This document shows positions 34,919-43,960 of a stretch of 64,000 nucleotides of DNA, piece by piece. A program made the position numbers and the translations under genes. Position 1 is the stretch's first letter; each line of letters opens with the position of its first letter. A model generated the notes under the pieces. It had not been told where the DNA came from, did no database searches, and saw only the letters and a program-made list of their open reading frames with translations. This DNA is from JADJPO01 sp963825645 (lineage in GTDB: Bacteria; Actinomycetota; Actinomycetes; Actinomycetales; Kineosporiaceae): contig CAWGTT010000011.1 in the NCBI GenBank assembly GCA_963825645.1, positions 62,001 to 126,000 of the forward strand, given 5' to 3'.

Positions 34919-36301
34919 GTGGACGTGGCACAGGTCGTCGAGCGAGCCCGTACCGCCCAGCAGGCGATCGAGGACTGGAACGCTGACCGGGTCGACGAAC
35001 TGACCACCGCGGTCGCCTACGCGGTGGCCCGCAAGGACCGCGCCGAGCAGCTTGCCCGGCTGGCCGTCGACGAGGCGGGGTTCGGCAACTACGCCGACAA
35101 GGTCACCAAGATCGAGCGCCGGGTCCTCGGCGTCCTGGCCGACCTGCGGACCACGCCGACGGTCGGCATCGTCGAGGAGGACCCGGATCGCGGCCTGGTG
35201 AAGATCGCCAAACCGGTCGGTGTGGTCGCCGCGCTGGTGCCGACCACCGGGCCCGACGCGACGCCTCCGGTCAAGGCGCTGTGCGCGCTCGCCGGGCGCA
35301 ACGCGATCATCTTCGCGGCCCATCCTCGCAGCAGGCAGACCACCGACGCGGTCGTCGGCTTCATGCGCGAGGCCTGTGCGCAGGTCGGCGCCCCGGCCGA
35401 CCTGGTCCAGGTCCTGCCGGAGGCGAAGATCGCCCACACCCAGGAGCTGATGAGCCAGGCCGACCTCATCGTGGCCACCGGCGGAGCGGCGATGGTCAAG
35501 GCGGCGTACTCCTCGGGCACGCCGGCGTTCGGGGTGGGGGTGGGCAACGCCGTCCACGTCGTCGACGAGACCGCCGACCTGGACGACGCGGCGTCCTCCA
35601 TCGTCGTCGCCAAGACCTTCGACTACGCGACCAGCTGCCTGGCGGACAATGCCGTCGTGATCCACTCCTCGGTCTACGACGCGGTGATGAGCCGGTTGCA
35701 GGCGCACGGCGGGTACCTGTGCGGACCCGAGGAGAAGGCCCGTCTGCAGGCCGTGATGTGGCCGGACGGGGGGCACATCCCGAGCGCGGAGGTGATCGCC
35801 AAGTCGGCGCTGCGGATCGCCGAGCTGGCCGGGATCGACGTCCCGGACTCGACGACCTTCCTCATGGTCGAAGAGGAGGGCGTCGGCCCCGATCACCCGT
35901 TCAGCGGCGAGAAGCTGTCCGTGGTGCTGGCGGTCTATCGCTACACCGGCCGCATCGAGAACGCCGTCGCACAGGTCAACGCGATCACCAGCAATCAGGG
36001 CCTCGGACACACCTGCGGCATCCACACCCGCGACGACGCCCACGTCGAGGCGATGGCCTTCGGAACGAAGACGGCTCGCGTGCTGGTGAACCAGAACCTC
36101 AACGAGGGCGCGGGCAGCGCCCGCAACGGTCTGCCGTTCACCCTGAGCCTGTCCTGCGGCACCTGGGGCGGGACGATCACTACCGAGAACGTGAACGCCC
36201 GGCACTTCGTCAACCTGACCTGGGTCTCCCGCCCCATCGCGCCGAAGACGCTCGATCCAGAGGCGCTGTTCGCGCGCCACGTCGAACGGTACGGGCGATG
36301 A
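34919..36301 (+). CDS. Acylating (CoA) aldehyde dehydrogenase, sulfoacetaldehyde dehydrogenase-like
   Basis: A 460-residue acylating aldehyde dehydrogenase with KPVGVVAALVPTT, GRNAIIFAAHPR, LIVATGGAAMVKAAYSSG and the catalytic Cys in FDYATSCLADN. Its length and these segments are like SauS (sulfoacetaldehyde dehydrogenase, acylating) and acetaldehyde dehydrogenases. It converts an aldehyde plus CoA to acyl-CoA. Given a CoM island, sulfoacetaldehyde is a tempting substrate but this cannot be read. GTG 34919 follows AGGAGG by seven bases. It starts a three-gene unit with the MEDS and PucR genes. Confidence 0.78.
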   Translation: MDVAQVVERARTAQQAIEDWNADRVDELTTAVAYAVARKDRAEQLARLAVDEAGFGNYADKVTKIERRVLGVLADLRTTPTVGIVEEDPDRGLVKIAKPVGVVAALVPTTGPDATPPVKALCALAGRNAIIFAAHPRSRQTTDAVVGFMREACAQVGAPADLVQVLPEAKIAHTQELMSQADLIVATGGAAMVKAAYSSGTPAFGVGVGNAVHVVDETADLDDAASSIVVAKTFDYATSCLADNAVVIHSSVYDAVMSRLQAHGGYLCGPEEKARLQAVMWPDGGHIPSAEVIAKSALRIAELAGIDVPDSTTFLMVEEEGVGPDHPFSGEKLSVVLAVYRYTGRIENAVAQVNAITSNQGLGHTCGIHTRDDAHVEAMAFGTKTARVLVNQNLNEGAGSARNGLPFTLSLSCGTWGGTITTENVNARHFVNLTWVSRPIAPKTLDPEALFARHVERYGR

Positions 36302-36924
36302 CGACGACGGTCAGCGTGGGCCAACCAGGCCTGAACCTGACCCCCGGCGACCACATCTGCGCCTTCTTCCGTGGCCCGGCCCAGCGTGACGAAGTGCTGC
36401 TGCCGTTCCTGCGCGACGGGATGCTGGCCGGCCACAAGTGCATCTGTGTCATGGACGACCCGGACGTCGAGCAGGTCACCGTCCCGTTGTCCCTGGTGGT
36501 CGACGTGGACGTGTGCCGCAGCAACGGCCAGTTCGACCTGCTCTGCTCGGACCAGGCTTACGTCCCGGACGGCATGTTCGACATGCACCGGATGCTCGAC
36601 TTCTGGGAGCAGGGCGTCGGCGGCGCCCTGAAGGCAGGCGGGTTCAGCTTCGTGCGGGCGGTCGGGGAGATGACCTGGGCGTTGCGGGAGCTGCCCGGGG
36701 TGGGTGACCTCGTGCGCTACGAGGCCCGGCTCAATGAGTTCCTGCCCCGCTACCCGCAGGTGATCCTGTGCCTGTACGACCTGGAACGCTTCACCGACGG
36801 ACACGTGCTCATGGAGCTGCTGCGCACCCACCCGAAGGTGCTCATGTCCGGCCAGCTGCTTGACAACCCCTGGTACGTCGAACCAGACCAGTACGTCGAA
36901 GCCGACCCGGTCACCGTCGTATGA
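36298..36924 (+). CDS. MEDS-domain sensor protein, copy 1
   Basis: A 208-residue protein that is almost wholly a MEDS (methanogen/methylotroph DcmR sensory) domain: GDHICAFFRGPAQRDEVLLP at the start, CICVMDDPD, MLDFWEQGV, VGEMTWAL and ILCLYDLERF. MEDS domains are thought to bind small hydrocarbon derivatives. ATG 36298 overlaps the dehydrogenase stop and its own stop overlaps the PucR-type regulator start, so sensor and regulator are made together. It has no DNA-binding domain of its own. Confidence 0.82.
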   Translation: MTTTVSVGQPGLNLTPGDHICAFFRGPAQRDEVLLPFLRDGMLAGHKCICVMDDPDVEQVTVPLSLVVDVDVCRSNGQFDLLCSDQAYVPDGMFDMHRMLDFWEQGVGGALKAGGFSFVRAVGEMTWALRELPGVGDLVRYEARLNEFLPRYPQVILCLYDLERFTDGHVLMELLRTHPKVLMSGQLLDNPWYVEPDQYVEADPVTVV

Positions 36925-38615
36925 GCGCCCCCGGGCTGGACACCGCCCACCAGCTCGGTCGTGGCCTGCTCTCGACGATGCGCAGCCTGCTGATTCTCGG
37001 GCAGCTGATGACCGAGAGCACCGGCGAGCGCCAGATCCTGGAGCTAGCGGTCACCGCGGTGCCGTCGCTCGCCCGGTGCCGGGTGGTCGGGGTCGAGCAG
37101 ACCGGGAAGGACCGCTCGGGCTCCGACAGGACCGTGGCCACGGCGCTCACCCAGTGCGGACCGATGGGCGGCCCGGTGAAGATCCCGGGCCAGGAGTGGG
37201 CGTGGGCCTACCCGCTGGGCAGCCCCCAGGGACACTTCGGCTTCCTCGTGGTAGCCGCGGACGTCGAGCCGAGCAGCGAGGAGCAGTTCCTGCTGCGCGC
37301 GCTGGCTCAGCAGACCGGGACGGCGTTGGCCAACCGGCAGTTGCACGCCCAGGAGCTGGCCACCGCCCACGAGCTCTCGGAAGTCAACGAACGGCTGCGC
37401 GGCACCGTCGCCGCGCTGCAGCGCAGCATGACCATCCACGACCGGCTGACCGCAGTGGCCGTCTCCGGCGAGGGCCGGGAGGGCATCGCCCGTGCCGTCC
37501 ACGAGCTCACCGGACTGTCCGTGGCGATCGAGGACCGCTACGGCAACCTGCACGCCTGGGCCGGACCGGACCGGCCCGACCCCTACCCGAAGGACCCCGC
37601 CCACCGGCGCGAGCAGTTGCTCCGACAGGCGCTGGAGGCCGGCCGGCCGATCCGCAAGGGCGGTGCCCTGTTCGCCCTGGCTCATCCGCAGGGCGACATC
37701 CTCGGCGTCATCTGCCTAGTCGACCCGGACCGGACCGCGGGCGAGCACGAGGTGATGGCCCTGGAGCACGGGGCCACCATTCTGGCGATGGAGCTTGCCC
37801 GGGTGCGAAGCCTGGCCGAGAGCGAGCTGCGGATCCGGCGTGACCTGGTCGACGAACTGCTGACCGGCACCGACGCCGAGAGCGCGCTGGCCCGCGCCGG
37901 CGCCCTGGGGTACGACCTGCAGCGCCCGCACCGGGTCGTGGTCATCGAGGGGCACGGCCGGTCGACCGACAACGACGCCTTCTTCCAGGCGGTGCGCCGT
38001 GCCTCGCGGGATGAGCCGGCCGGCACCCTGCTGGTCGCCCGCGGGTCCCAGGTGGTGCTGCTGGCCGATCACGAGGCCGACTGGGAGAGCCTGCGCCAGG
38101 CGGTGATCCGTGACCTCGGCGGCGGGACGGCGCGGCTCGGTGTGGGCGAGCAGTGCACCGCAGTCGCTGACTTCCCGCGCTCGTACCGCCAGGCCCGTCT
38201 GGCCCTGCACCTGCTGCAGACCGCGGAGTGGGAGGACCGCGCGGTCCGGTTCGACGACCTGGGCGTCTACCGGCTGCTGATCGGCAACGACTCCCTCGAT
38301 GAGGCGGACCGGTTCGTGCAGCGCTGGATCGGTGCGCTGCTCACCTACGACGCTCACCGCAGCGCCGACCTGGTACGCACCCTGACCTACTACCTGGACC
38401 GCGGCGGCAACTACGAGGCGACCGCGGCGGCGCTGATCGTGCACCGGAACACGTTGAAGTACCGGCTGCAACGGATCCGGCAGATCAGCGGACACGACCT
38501 GTCCGACCCCGAGGTGTGCTTCAACCTCAAGCTCGCCACCCGGGCCTGGCAGACCCTGACCGCGCTGCGCACGACGCCCGGCTCACCCGGGGTGGAGGCC
38601 TCGCCGAGCACGTGA
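36921..38615 (+). CDS. PucR/CdaR-type transcriptional regulator, copy 1
   Basis: A 564-residue regulator. GAF-like segments occupy the first 300 residues (GHFGFLVVAADVEPSSEEQ, AVAVSGEGREGIARAVHEL). A GGDEF-like middle follows at about 310-430. The PucR C-terminal helix-turn-helix is LTYYLDRGGNYEATAAAL, HRNTLKYRLQRI, GHDLSDPEVCFNLKLA. Such proteins activate catabolic operons on binding a ligand. ATG 36921 overlaps the MEDS stop. A close paralogue lies at 43940-45667 beside the second MEDS gene. Confidence 0.88.
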   Translation: MSAPGLDTAHQLGRGLLSTMRSLLILGQLMTESTGERQILELAVTAVPSLARCRVVGVEQTGKDRSGSDRTVATALTQCGPMGGPVKIPGQEWAWAYPLGSPQGHFGFLVVAADVEPSSEEQFLLRALAQQTGTALANRQLHAQELATAHELSEVNERLRGTVAALQRSMTIHDRLTAVAVSGEGREGIARAVHELTGLSVAIEDRYGNLHAWAGPDRPDPYPKDPAHRREQLLRQALEAGRPIRKGGALFALAHPQGDILGVICLVDPDRTAGEHEVMALEHGATILAMELARVRSLAESELRIRRDLVDELLTGTDAESALARAGALGYDLQRPHRVVVIEGHGRSTDNDAFFQAVRRASRDEPAGTLLVARGSQVVLLADHEADWESLRQAVIRDLGGGTARLGVGEQCTAVADFPRSYRQARLALHLLQTAEWEDRAVRFDDLGVYRLLIGNDSLDEADRFVQRWIGALLTYDAHRSADLVRTLTYYLDRGGNYEATAAALIVHRNTLKYRLQRIRQISGHDLSDPEVCFNLKLATRAWQTLTALRTTPGSPGVEASPST

Positions 38616-38707
38616 GATCCGCGCGCTGAACAAGGACGGCTCGGCAGGCGCAACGCGGCAGACGTGACCGGTCCCGCCTTGCCGAAGAGGCCGAACCGGC
38701 GATGGCC

Positions 38708-39313
38708 TCAGCTGCCGGTGAGCTCACCCCGGACGATCTCGGTGCCGGCGACCAGGGCCTGCATCTTCTTCTTCGCCACGACCTGACGCAACGACGCCAG
38801 CGCGCAGTCGGTGGCCACCATGACCTGCTCGGGCGGTACCACCTCGATGAGGCTGCGCAGCCACCCGGCGATCTTCTCCGGGCTCTCCACGTTGAGGTTC
38901 TTGCCGTCCAGCACCCCGACGGCGATCGCCTTGTCGCTCGGCCAGCCCCGGAACGCCGGGACCTCGGCGAAGTCGTGGCTGGCGGTCTCGACGTGCAGCA
39001 CGTCGCAGTCGATGTCGAACGCCCACGGCAAGAACTTGTTCGCGCGCAGCTCGAGCTGACCGGCCTGGCCCTCCTCGTGCCCGTAGCAGATGTGCACGAC
39101 GCGGGTCATCGTGATGCCCTCGAACGCGATGTTCAGCGCCTCGATGATCCACGGGTCGTTCTCGAAGAACGTCAGCGGCTCGGCGACCTGCACCATGTCG
39201 ACGTCGCCGCGTTCCTGCAGTGAGCGCAGCTCGGCGTTGAACGCTTTGGCCACATCTACCGACAGGGCCTTGATGTCGCCGACAACCGCGACCACGCCGT
39301 CCAGGATCCCCAT
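38708..39313 (-). pseudogene. EaCoMT-type MetE-fold protein, paralogue 4, N-terminally truncated
   Basis: 201 residues equal to the C-terminal 55 percent of the family. The start aligns with the ADVAAAFNAELRWL region of paralogue 1 (VDVAKAFNAELRSL here). Zn ligands remain: HICYGHEEG and ATDCALASL. The first ~150 residues with the N-terminal barrel strands are gone. ATG 39313 lies 6 nt after the hydrolase stop, so it may still be expressed as the last gene of a minus-strand operon. It is probably not active alone. Confidence 0.75.
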
Positions 39314-39319
39314 GGCCGA

Positions 39320-40285
39320 TCACCCCTTTCCGAGAGCGTCGAGGACGAGGTCACGGACGGCGTCTGGTCGCTCGAGGTGGAGGAAGTGCCCAGCGTCCAT
39401 CACCGTCTGGCGGCGCGGGCCGCCGGTGAAGTAGCCCTCGATGCCGGCGAAGGCGCCGGGAAGGATGCAGCCGTCCTGCGCGCCGTGCAGCACTAACGCC
39501 GGAACGGTGACCGGACCGTCGAAGATCGCCTGCTGGTCGGTGGCGAGGTCCGGATGCTGCCGGGAGGGCTGCCAGGTGTCGCGGTAGTAGAGCAGGGACG
39601 CCGGGAAGCCCGCCTCGATCGAGGCGACCGTCGCGGCAAGCAGGTCGCCGTCCGGCTCCCAGCCGGGCGACCAGGAGCGCCATAGCCGCTCGATGAAGGC
39701 GAAGCCGTCCGCGCCGACGACGTTCTCGGCCGGCGGTTCCATCTGGAACAGGAACTGGTACCAGGAGGCCCGCTGCTGCTCCCAGCTGGTCCGCAGGAAC
39801 GGCCGGAAGCAGTTCGACGGGGGCACCGAGAGGGTGACGATCCGCATCACGACGTCCGGTCCGAGGACGGCGGCGCCGTAGCTGGCCAGCGCCCCCCAGT
39901 CGTGCCCGACGAGGGACACCGGCGCCTCCGGGGACAGGGCGCGGGCCGCGGCGAGCGCGTCACGGGCGAGCGCCGCCACCTGGTATGGCCCGGTCACCAC
40001 CTCGGACGGCGGATAGCCACGTTGCCAGGGCGCCACGACCCGGAAGCCGTTCTCCGCCAAGACGCCGCCGAGCCGTCGGAAGGTCAGTGGGGTGTCCGGG
40101 AAGCCGTGCAGGCAGACCACCAGCGGCCCGTCGGCGGGTCCCACCTCGAGGTAGGCCAGCCGGACGCCGCCCGCGGCGGTCGATCCCGTGTCGACCGTTC
40201 CCGTGTCGACCGTTCCTGTGTCGACCGTTCCCATGCGGGCCTGCGGCCACTCGACGCGAGTGCCGGGGCCGACGGAGGCGTTCAT
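39320..40285 (-). CDS. Alpha/beta hydrolase, epoxide hydrolase-like
   Basis: A 321-residue alpha/beta hydrolase with oxyanion HGFPDTP, the nucleophile elbow GHDWGA with Asp as in epoxide hydrolases and haloalkane dehalogenases, and the catalytic His in DAGHFLHLERPD. It would open an epoxide with water or cleave a halide. In an island built for epoxides it could be a bypass to CoM conjugation. ATG 40285 overlaps the stop of the TPP enzyme gene (ATGA). Near the N-terminus a TVDTG unit is repeated three times, encoded by a 15-bp tandem repeat. Confidence 0.82.
   Translation of the reverse strand: MNASVGPGTRVEWPQARMGTVDTGTVDTGTVDTGSTAAGGVRLAYLEVGPADGPLVVCLHGFPDTPLTFRRLGGVLAENGFRVVAPWQRGYPPSEVVTGPYQVAALARDALAAARALSPEAPVSLVGHDWGALASYGAAVLGPDVVMRIVTLSVPPSNCFRPFLRTSWEQQRASWYQFLFQMEPPAENVVGADGFAFIERLWRSWSPGWEPDGDLLAATVASIEAGFPASLLYYRDTWQPSRQHPDLATDQQAIFDGPVTVPALVLHGAQDGCILPGAFAGIEGYFTGGPRRQTVMDAGHFLHLERPDAVRDLVLDALGKG
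40185..40229. repeat. 15-bp tandem repeat, three copies
   Basis: CCCGTGTCGACCGTT twice and CCTGTGTCGACCGTT once, in frame inside the hydrolase gene, giving a TVDTG repeat near residues 20-35 of the protein. The unit length keeps the frame, so copy number can change without loss of function. Confidence 0.85.
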
Positions 40286-41967
40286 CGGCCGGCCACCGGC
40301 GCGTCCGCCGGCTCGTCGGCGGCCACGTTGTCGTAGTAGGGGATCACTGTGCCGCCGGCGCCGACGGCGCCGAGCATCGCCGCGGTGATCGGGTGGGCGA
40401 CGTTTTTGGAGACGGTCAGGTTGATCAACGAAGGTCCGTCGTGGGCGAGGGCGGCCCGGACGGCGCCGGCGACGTCCGCGATCCGGTCGACCCGCAGGCC
40501 CAGCGCACCGAACCCTTCGGCGACCCGCTCGAATGCGGTGTCCGCCAGCAGTGAGACCACCCCGGCCTCCTCGCGGTAGAGGATCTCCTGACCGTGCAGC
40601 GACATCCCCCACGAGGCGTTGTTCACCACCACCGTGATGATCGGCAGCCGGTGCCGGACCATGGTGTCGATCTCCTGCGGATGGAACCCGGCACCGCCGT
40701 CGCCGACCACGAGGACGACCCGGTGGTCCGGCTCGGCGACCTGCGCGCCGATGGCCAGCCCGGGCGTCATGCCGAGGAACCCCAGGTATCCGCAGCCCAT
40801 CGCTCGCCGGGGTGCCGCCTCGTGCAGGGACATCAGCGCCCAGTGGCATCAGCTCGCCGCCGTCGACGACGTAGGTCCGCCCCGGTCCGGGCTCGGACCC
40901 CAGATGCCGCAACACCTCTCGCACACCGTGGACGGGGTGCATCCGGCCGTCCAGGCTCGGCGGGTCCTGGGCGACGGCGGGCGTCGCCCGCTGCACGCCC
41001 GTGGCCCGCTCGGCCCAGGCGGTGCGGTCCGGCCACGCCCCAGCCGCGCGCCCCGCCTCGAGCAGGGCGTGCACCGCCGTCGACGGGTCGGCGACCAGCC
41101 CGACGTCGAACGGGCGCAGCCGGCCCATCTCGGCGGCGTCCGCGTCGATCTGAACGACCGTGGCCTGCTGCGGGATCACCGAGCCGCCCCGGTTGCCCAG
41201 GTACAGCCCGAATCGGCTCCCGATCAGCAGCACGGCGTCTGGCCCCTCGCCGGCAGCGGTGAGCTGGGCGAGGTTGCGCGCCGCGCCGTATCCGTTCAGC
41301 GGGTGGTCCGGCGGCATCGCACCGACGACGAAGCCCGGGTGGAACACCGGGATGCCGATCAGCTCGGCGAACGCGACCAGGTCGGCGTGCGGGGCCGGAC
41401 CGCGCAGCCCGCCCCCGGCCACCACCACCGGACGCCGCGCGGCGCGCAGCACGTCGATCGCCTCGACCACCCCGGCCGGCGCGGGCACCGGCGACCAGGG
41501 CAACCGGGCGCCACCGCCGTGGTCCACCCGGCGGGGCGAGGTCGTCGAGAACAGCACGTCGATCGGCAGGTCGACGACGACCGGACCCGGCGGGCCGGCC
41601 AGGGCCCGACGGACGGCGAAGCCCAGCAGCCGGGGGATCTCCTCGACCGCCGTTACCCGGTGCGCCCATCGGGTCAGCGGGGCCGACAGCGCCACCTGGT
41701 CCACCGAGCCCTGCAGGGTGTTGGTCTCGGCGTCGCGCAGCGGCGGCGAGCTGGTCAGCACCAACACTGGGCTGCGGTCGATCTGGGCCGGCCCGAGGCC
41801 CGCGACCGCGTTGGAGAACCCCGAGCCCGCGGTCGCGAACGCCACCCCGATCCGACCCGTCGCCCGCGCGTACCCGTCGGCCGCGTTGACCGCCACCGCC
41901 TCGTGCCGGGTGTCGACCAGGCGGATCCCTTCCTTGGTGCAGGCCAGACGGTTCCGGTCACGGTCAT
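40282..41967 (-). pseudogene. TPP-dependent decarboxylase/ligase family enzyme, deleted and frameshifted
   Basis: The frame from about 41935 to 40840 reads the PYR and middle domains: DTRHEAVAVNAADGYARATG with the TPP glutamate, GPAQIDRSPVLVLTSSPP. It breaks near 40835; the PP domain goes on in another frame with GDGGAGFHPQEIDT and VVVNNASWGMS. At the 5' end a good start (GGAGGG, ATG 41967, MTVTG) is out of frame with the rest and about 40-50 family residues are missing, so there is a small deletion too. Followed by the hydrolase with a 4-nt overlap. The substrate is unknown. Confidence 0.75.
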
Positions 41968-42271
41968 CGAGCCCTCCTCGATGTGGCCCCTCCCGACACC
42001 CCTCACGGCCCGGCGGCCCGGGCGCGGCGGGTCGGCGGCCCCTGCACGGCGAGATCGCCACCGTAGGCGGGTCGAACCGGGTCGCGATTCGTCCTCGATG
42101 CCCATGAACGGACCGGCCGGGACGGCAGTCTTTCGTTCGCTCGGGACGAGTCGCCGTCCCTCAGCGCTGCGTACCGTGACAGCCGGGTCGAGGTGCGCCG
42201 CCGAGGGGCGACGCCCGTCGGTCCGACGAGCCTGCCAAGCCGGGTCCGGACGTGCAGAGGAGCTGTGGACC

Positions 42272-43315
42272 GTGGAGATTCGGGGCCAAGACGTACTTCT
42301 ACCCACCTCGGCGGTCTCCGCCTTCCCCCGCCCGCACTGGTTGCAGGGCCGGGTGCTAGCTAGGCAGCCTCGCCGAACCGGTCTACCGCAGCCACAACCT
42401 GCGGGTGGCCTACGAGGACGCCAGCAAGATCTGCGCCCGGGAGCAGGAGCTCGCCGGTCTCGACGTGCTGTGCGACGGCGCCCAGTACTACGAGTGGGAG
42501 GCGCCCGGCTTCCAGCTCGAGCCGATCTTCCACTTCATCCCCGAGAACCTCGGCGGCTTCTCCCCCTTCGGCCCGCCCGGCGACGGGGCCAAGTACGCGC
42601 CGTTCTACAAGGCCAAGGTCGTCGGACCGATCGAGTGGCGCCGTTCCATCTTCGAACCCGTGGTCAACGCGATGAAGGGCGCGACTGACAAGCCGTTCAA
42701 GGTCGCCTTCCTCGGCCCGGCGCAGCAGAGCATCATCTGCGACAACCAGTTCTACGACGACCCGGTCGAGTTCGCCAAGGACCTGGCCCGGGCCATGAAC
42801 GCCGAGCTGAAGTACTTGCAGGGCATGGGATGTGAGGGTCTCCAGCTGATCGACGTGCTCGCCCCGTACACCCAGGACATGTGGCAGATCGAGGTGCAGG
42901 ACATCATGTTCGACGGCATCGACATGCTGAAGTTCTGGCCGTCTGCTACGGCAGCGTCGACGGCCAGCGCGACGTCTTCGAGGCCAAGACCCGGGAGATG
43001 ATCCCACTGTTCGAGGCCTCCCCGGCCGACGTCATCCACCTGGAGTCGACCAGCGCCGAGTTCGGCGACCTCGACCCGTACCGGGACTTCCCGCAGGACA
43101 AGGTGCTGGGCCTGGGCGTCGTCAACGCGAAGAGCTACATGGTCGAGCCGGTCGAGGTGATCGCCGACCGGATCCGGCACCGCCTGGAGATCGTCCCGCC
43201 CGACCGCTTCCTGGTCGCCCCCGACTGTGGACTGGGCTACTTCAGCCGGACGACGGCCTTTGCGAAGCTGCGCAACATGGGTCAGGCTGTCGAGATTGTC
43301 CGCGCCGAGCTCTGA
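42272..43315 (+). pseudogene. EaCoMT-type MetE-fold protein, paralogue 3, two frameshifts
   Basis: GTG 42272 with AGAGGAG upstream begins VEIRGQDVLLPTSAVSAFPR. Frame breaks near 42360 and near 42945 are needed to read on through YEDASKICAREQELAGLDV, DNQFYDDPVEFAKDLARAMN and then VCYGSVDGQRDVF and VAPDCGLGYFSR. The joined protein is about 347 residues with the Zn Cys residues VCYG and DCG (the His lies at the second break). It is closest in layout to paralogue 1. The gene is followed by the second MEDS gene. Confidence 0.78.
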
Positions 43316-43333
43316 GGTCCATAGGAGGCCCCG

Positions 43334-43960
43334 ATGGCCGGTTCCCCCGTCCGACGACGTCATCGGGCGGCAGCTGTCCGCCGGTGACCACGTGTGCGCG
43401 TTCTACCGCAACCCGGCGGAACGGGACCTGCTCCTGGTCCCGATCCTGGCCGGGGGGCTGGCCGAGGGGTCGCGGTGCACCTGCGTGGTCGACAGCTGCG
43501 CGCCTGCCGAGGTCCTGGAGCGCCTGGCCGACCACGTGGACGTCGAGCGGCACCTGACCGAGGGTCGCTTGGAGGTGCTCGACTCCGACGAGAATCACTT
43601 CGCCGGTGGTGGTTTCCTGCCCGAGGACATGCTCCGGTTCTGGGAGCTCAAGGCGGGCGGGGTCGCCGGGGATGGGGTGGTGCGCAACATCGGCGACATG
43701 AGCCGGGCGCACCGGGACAAGCCCGGCGTGGAGAAGATCGCCCTGTACGAGTCGGCCCTGAACCGGGTGATGGGCAACGTCGCCCAGGTCAACGTCTGTC
43801 TGTACGACCTGACACGCTGCGACGGCCAGCTGGTCGTGGACGTGCTGAAGACCCACCCAAGGCGATGCTCGGCGCGATGGTGATCGACAATCCGTACTAC
43901 ATCAGCCCGGAGGAGTTCATCGCCTCGGCCGCCGCGAACTCATCCGGTGCCCCGCAGCAC
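43334..43960 (+). pseudogene. MEDS-domain sensor protein, copy 2, frameshifted
   Basis: ATG 43334 follows AGGAGG. After MAGSP the frame breaks at a run of five C; the other frame gives SDDVIGRQLSAGDHVCAFYR, CTCVVDSCAPAEVLERL, DMLRFWELKAGG and VNVCLYDLTR. A second break near 43858 leads to KAMLGAMVIDNPYYISPEEF. The exact end is uncertain because the last frame stays open into the antisense regulator gene. It is a paralogue of the 36298 MEDS protein and is convergent with the second PucR-type gene. Confidence 0.72.

Noticed and set aside
39320..42061. A single 913-codon minus-strand frame
   Set aside because: It is an artefact: the TPP enzyme N-terminal part and the hydrolase share a frame, and the middle (40285-40835) reads nonsense where the true PP domain lies in another frame.
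40619..42688. 689-codon plus-strand frame opposite the TPP gene
   Set aside because: Only its last part from GTG 42272 is real, as the start of EaCoMT paralogue 3.
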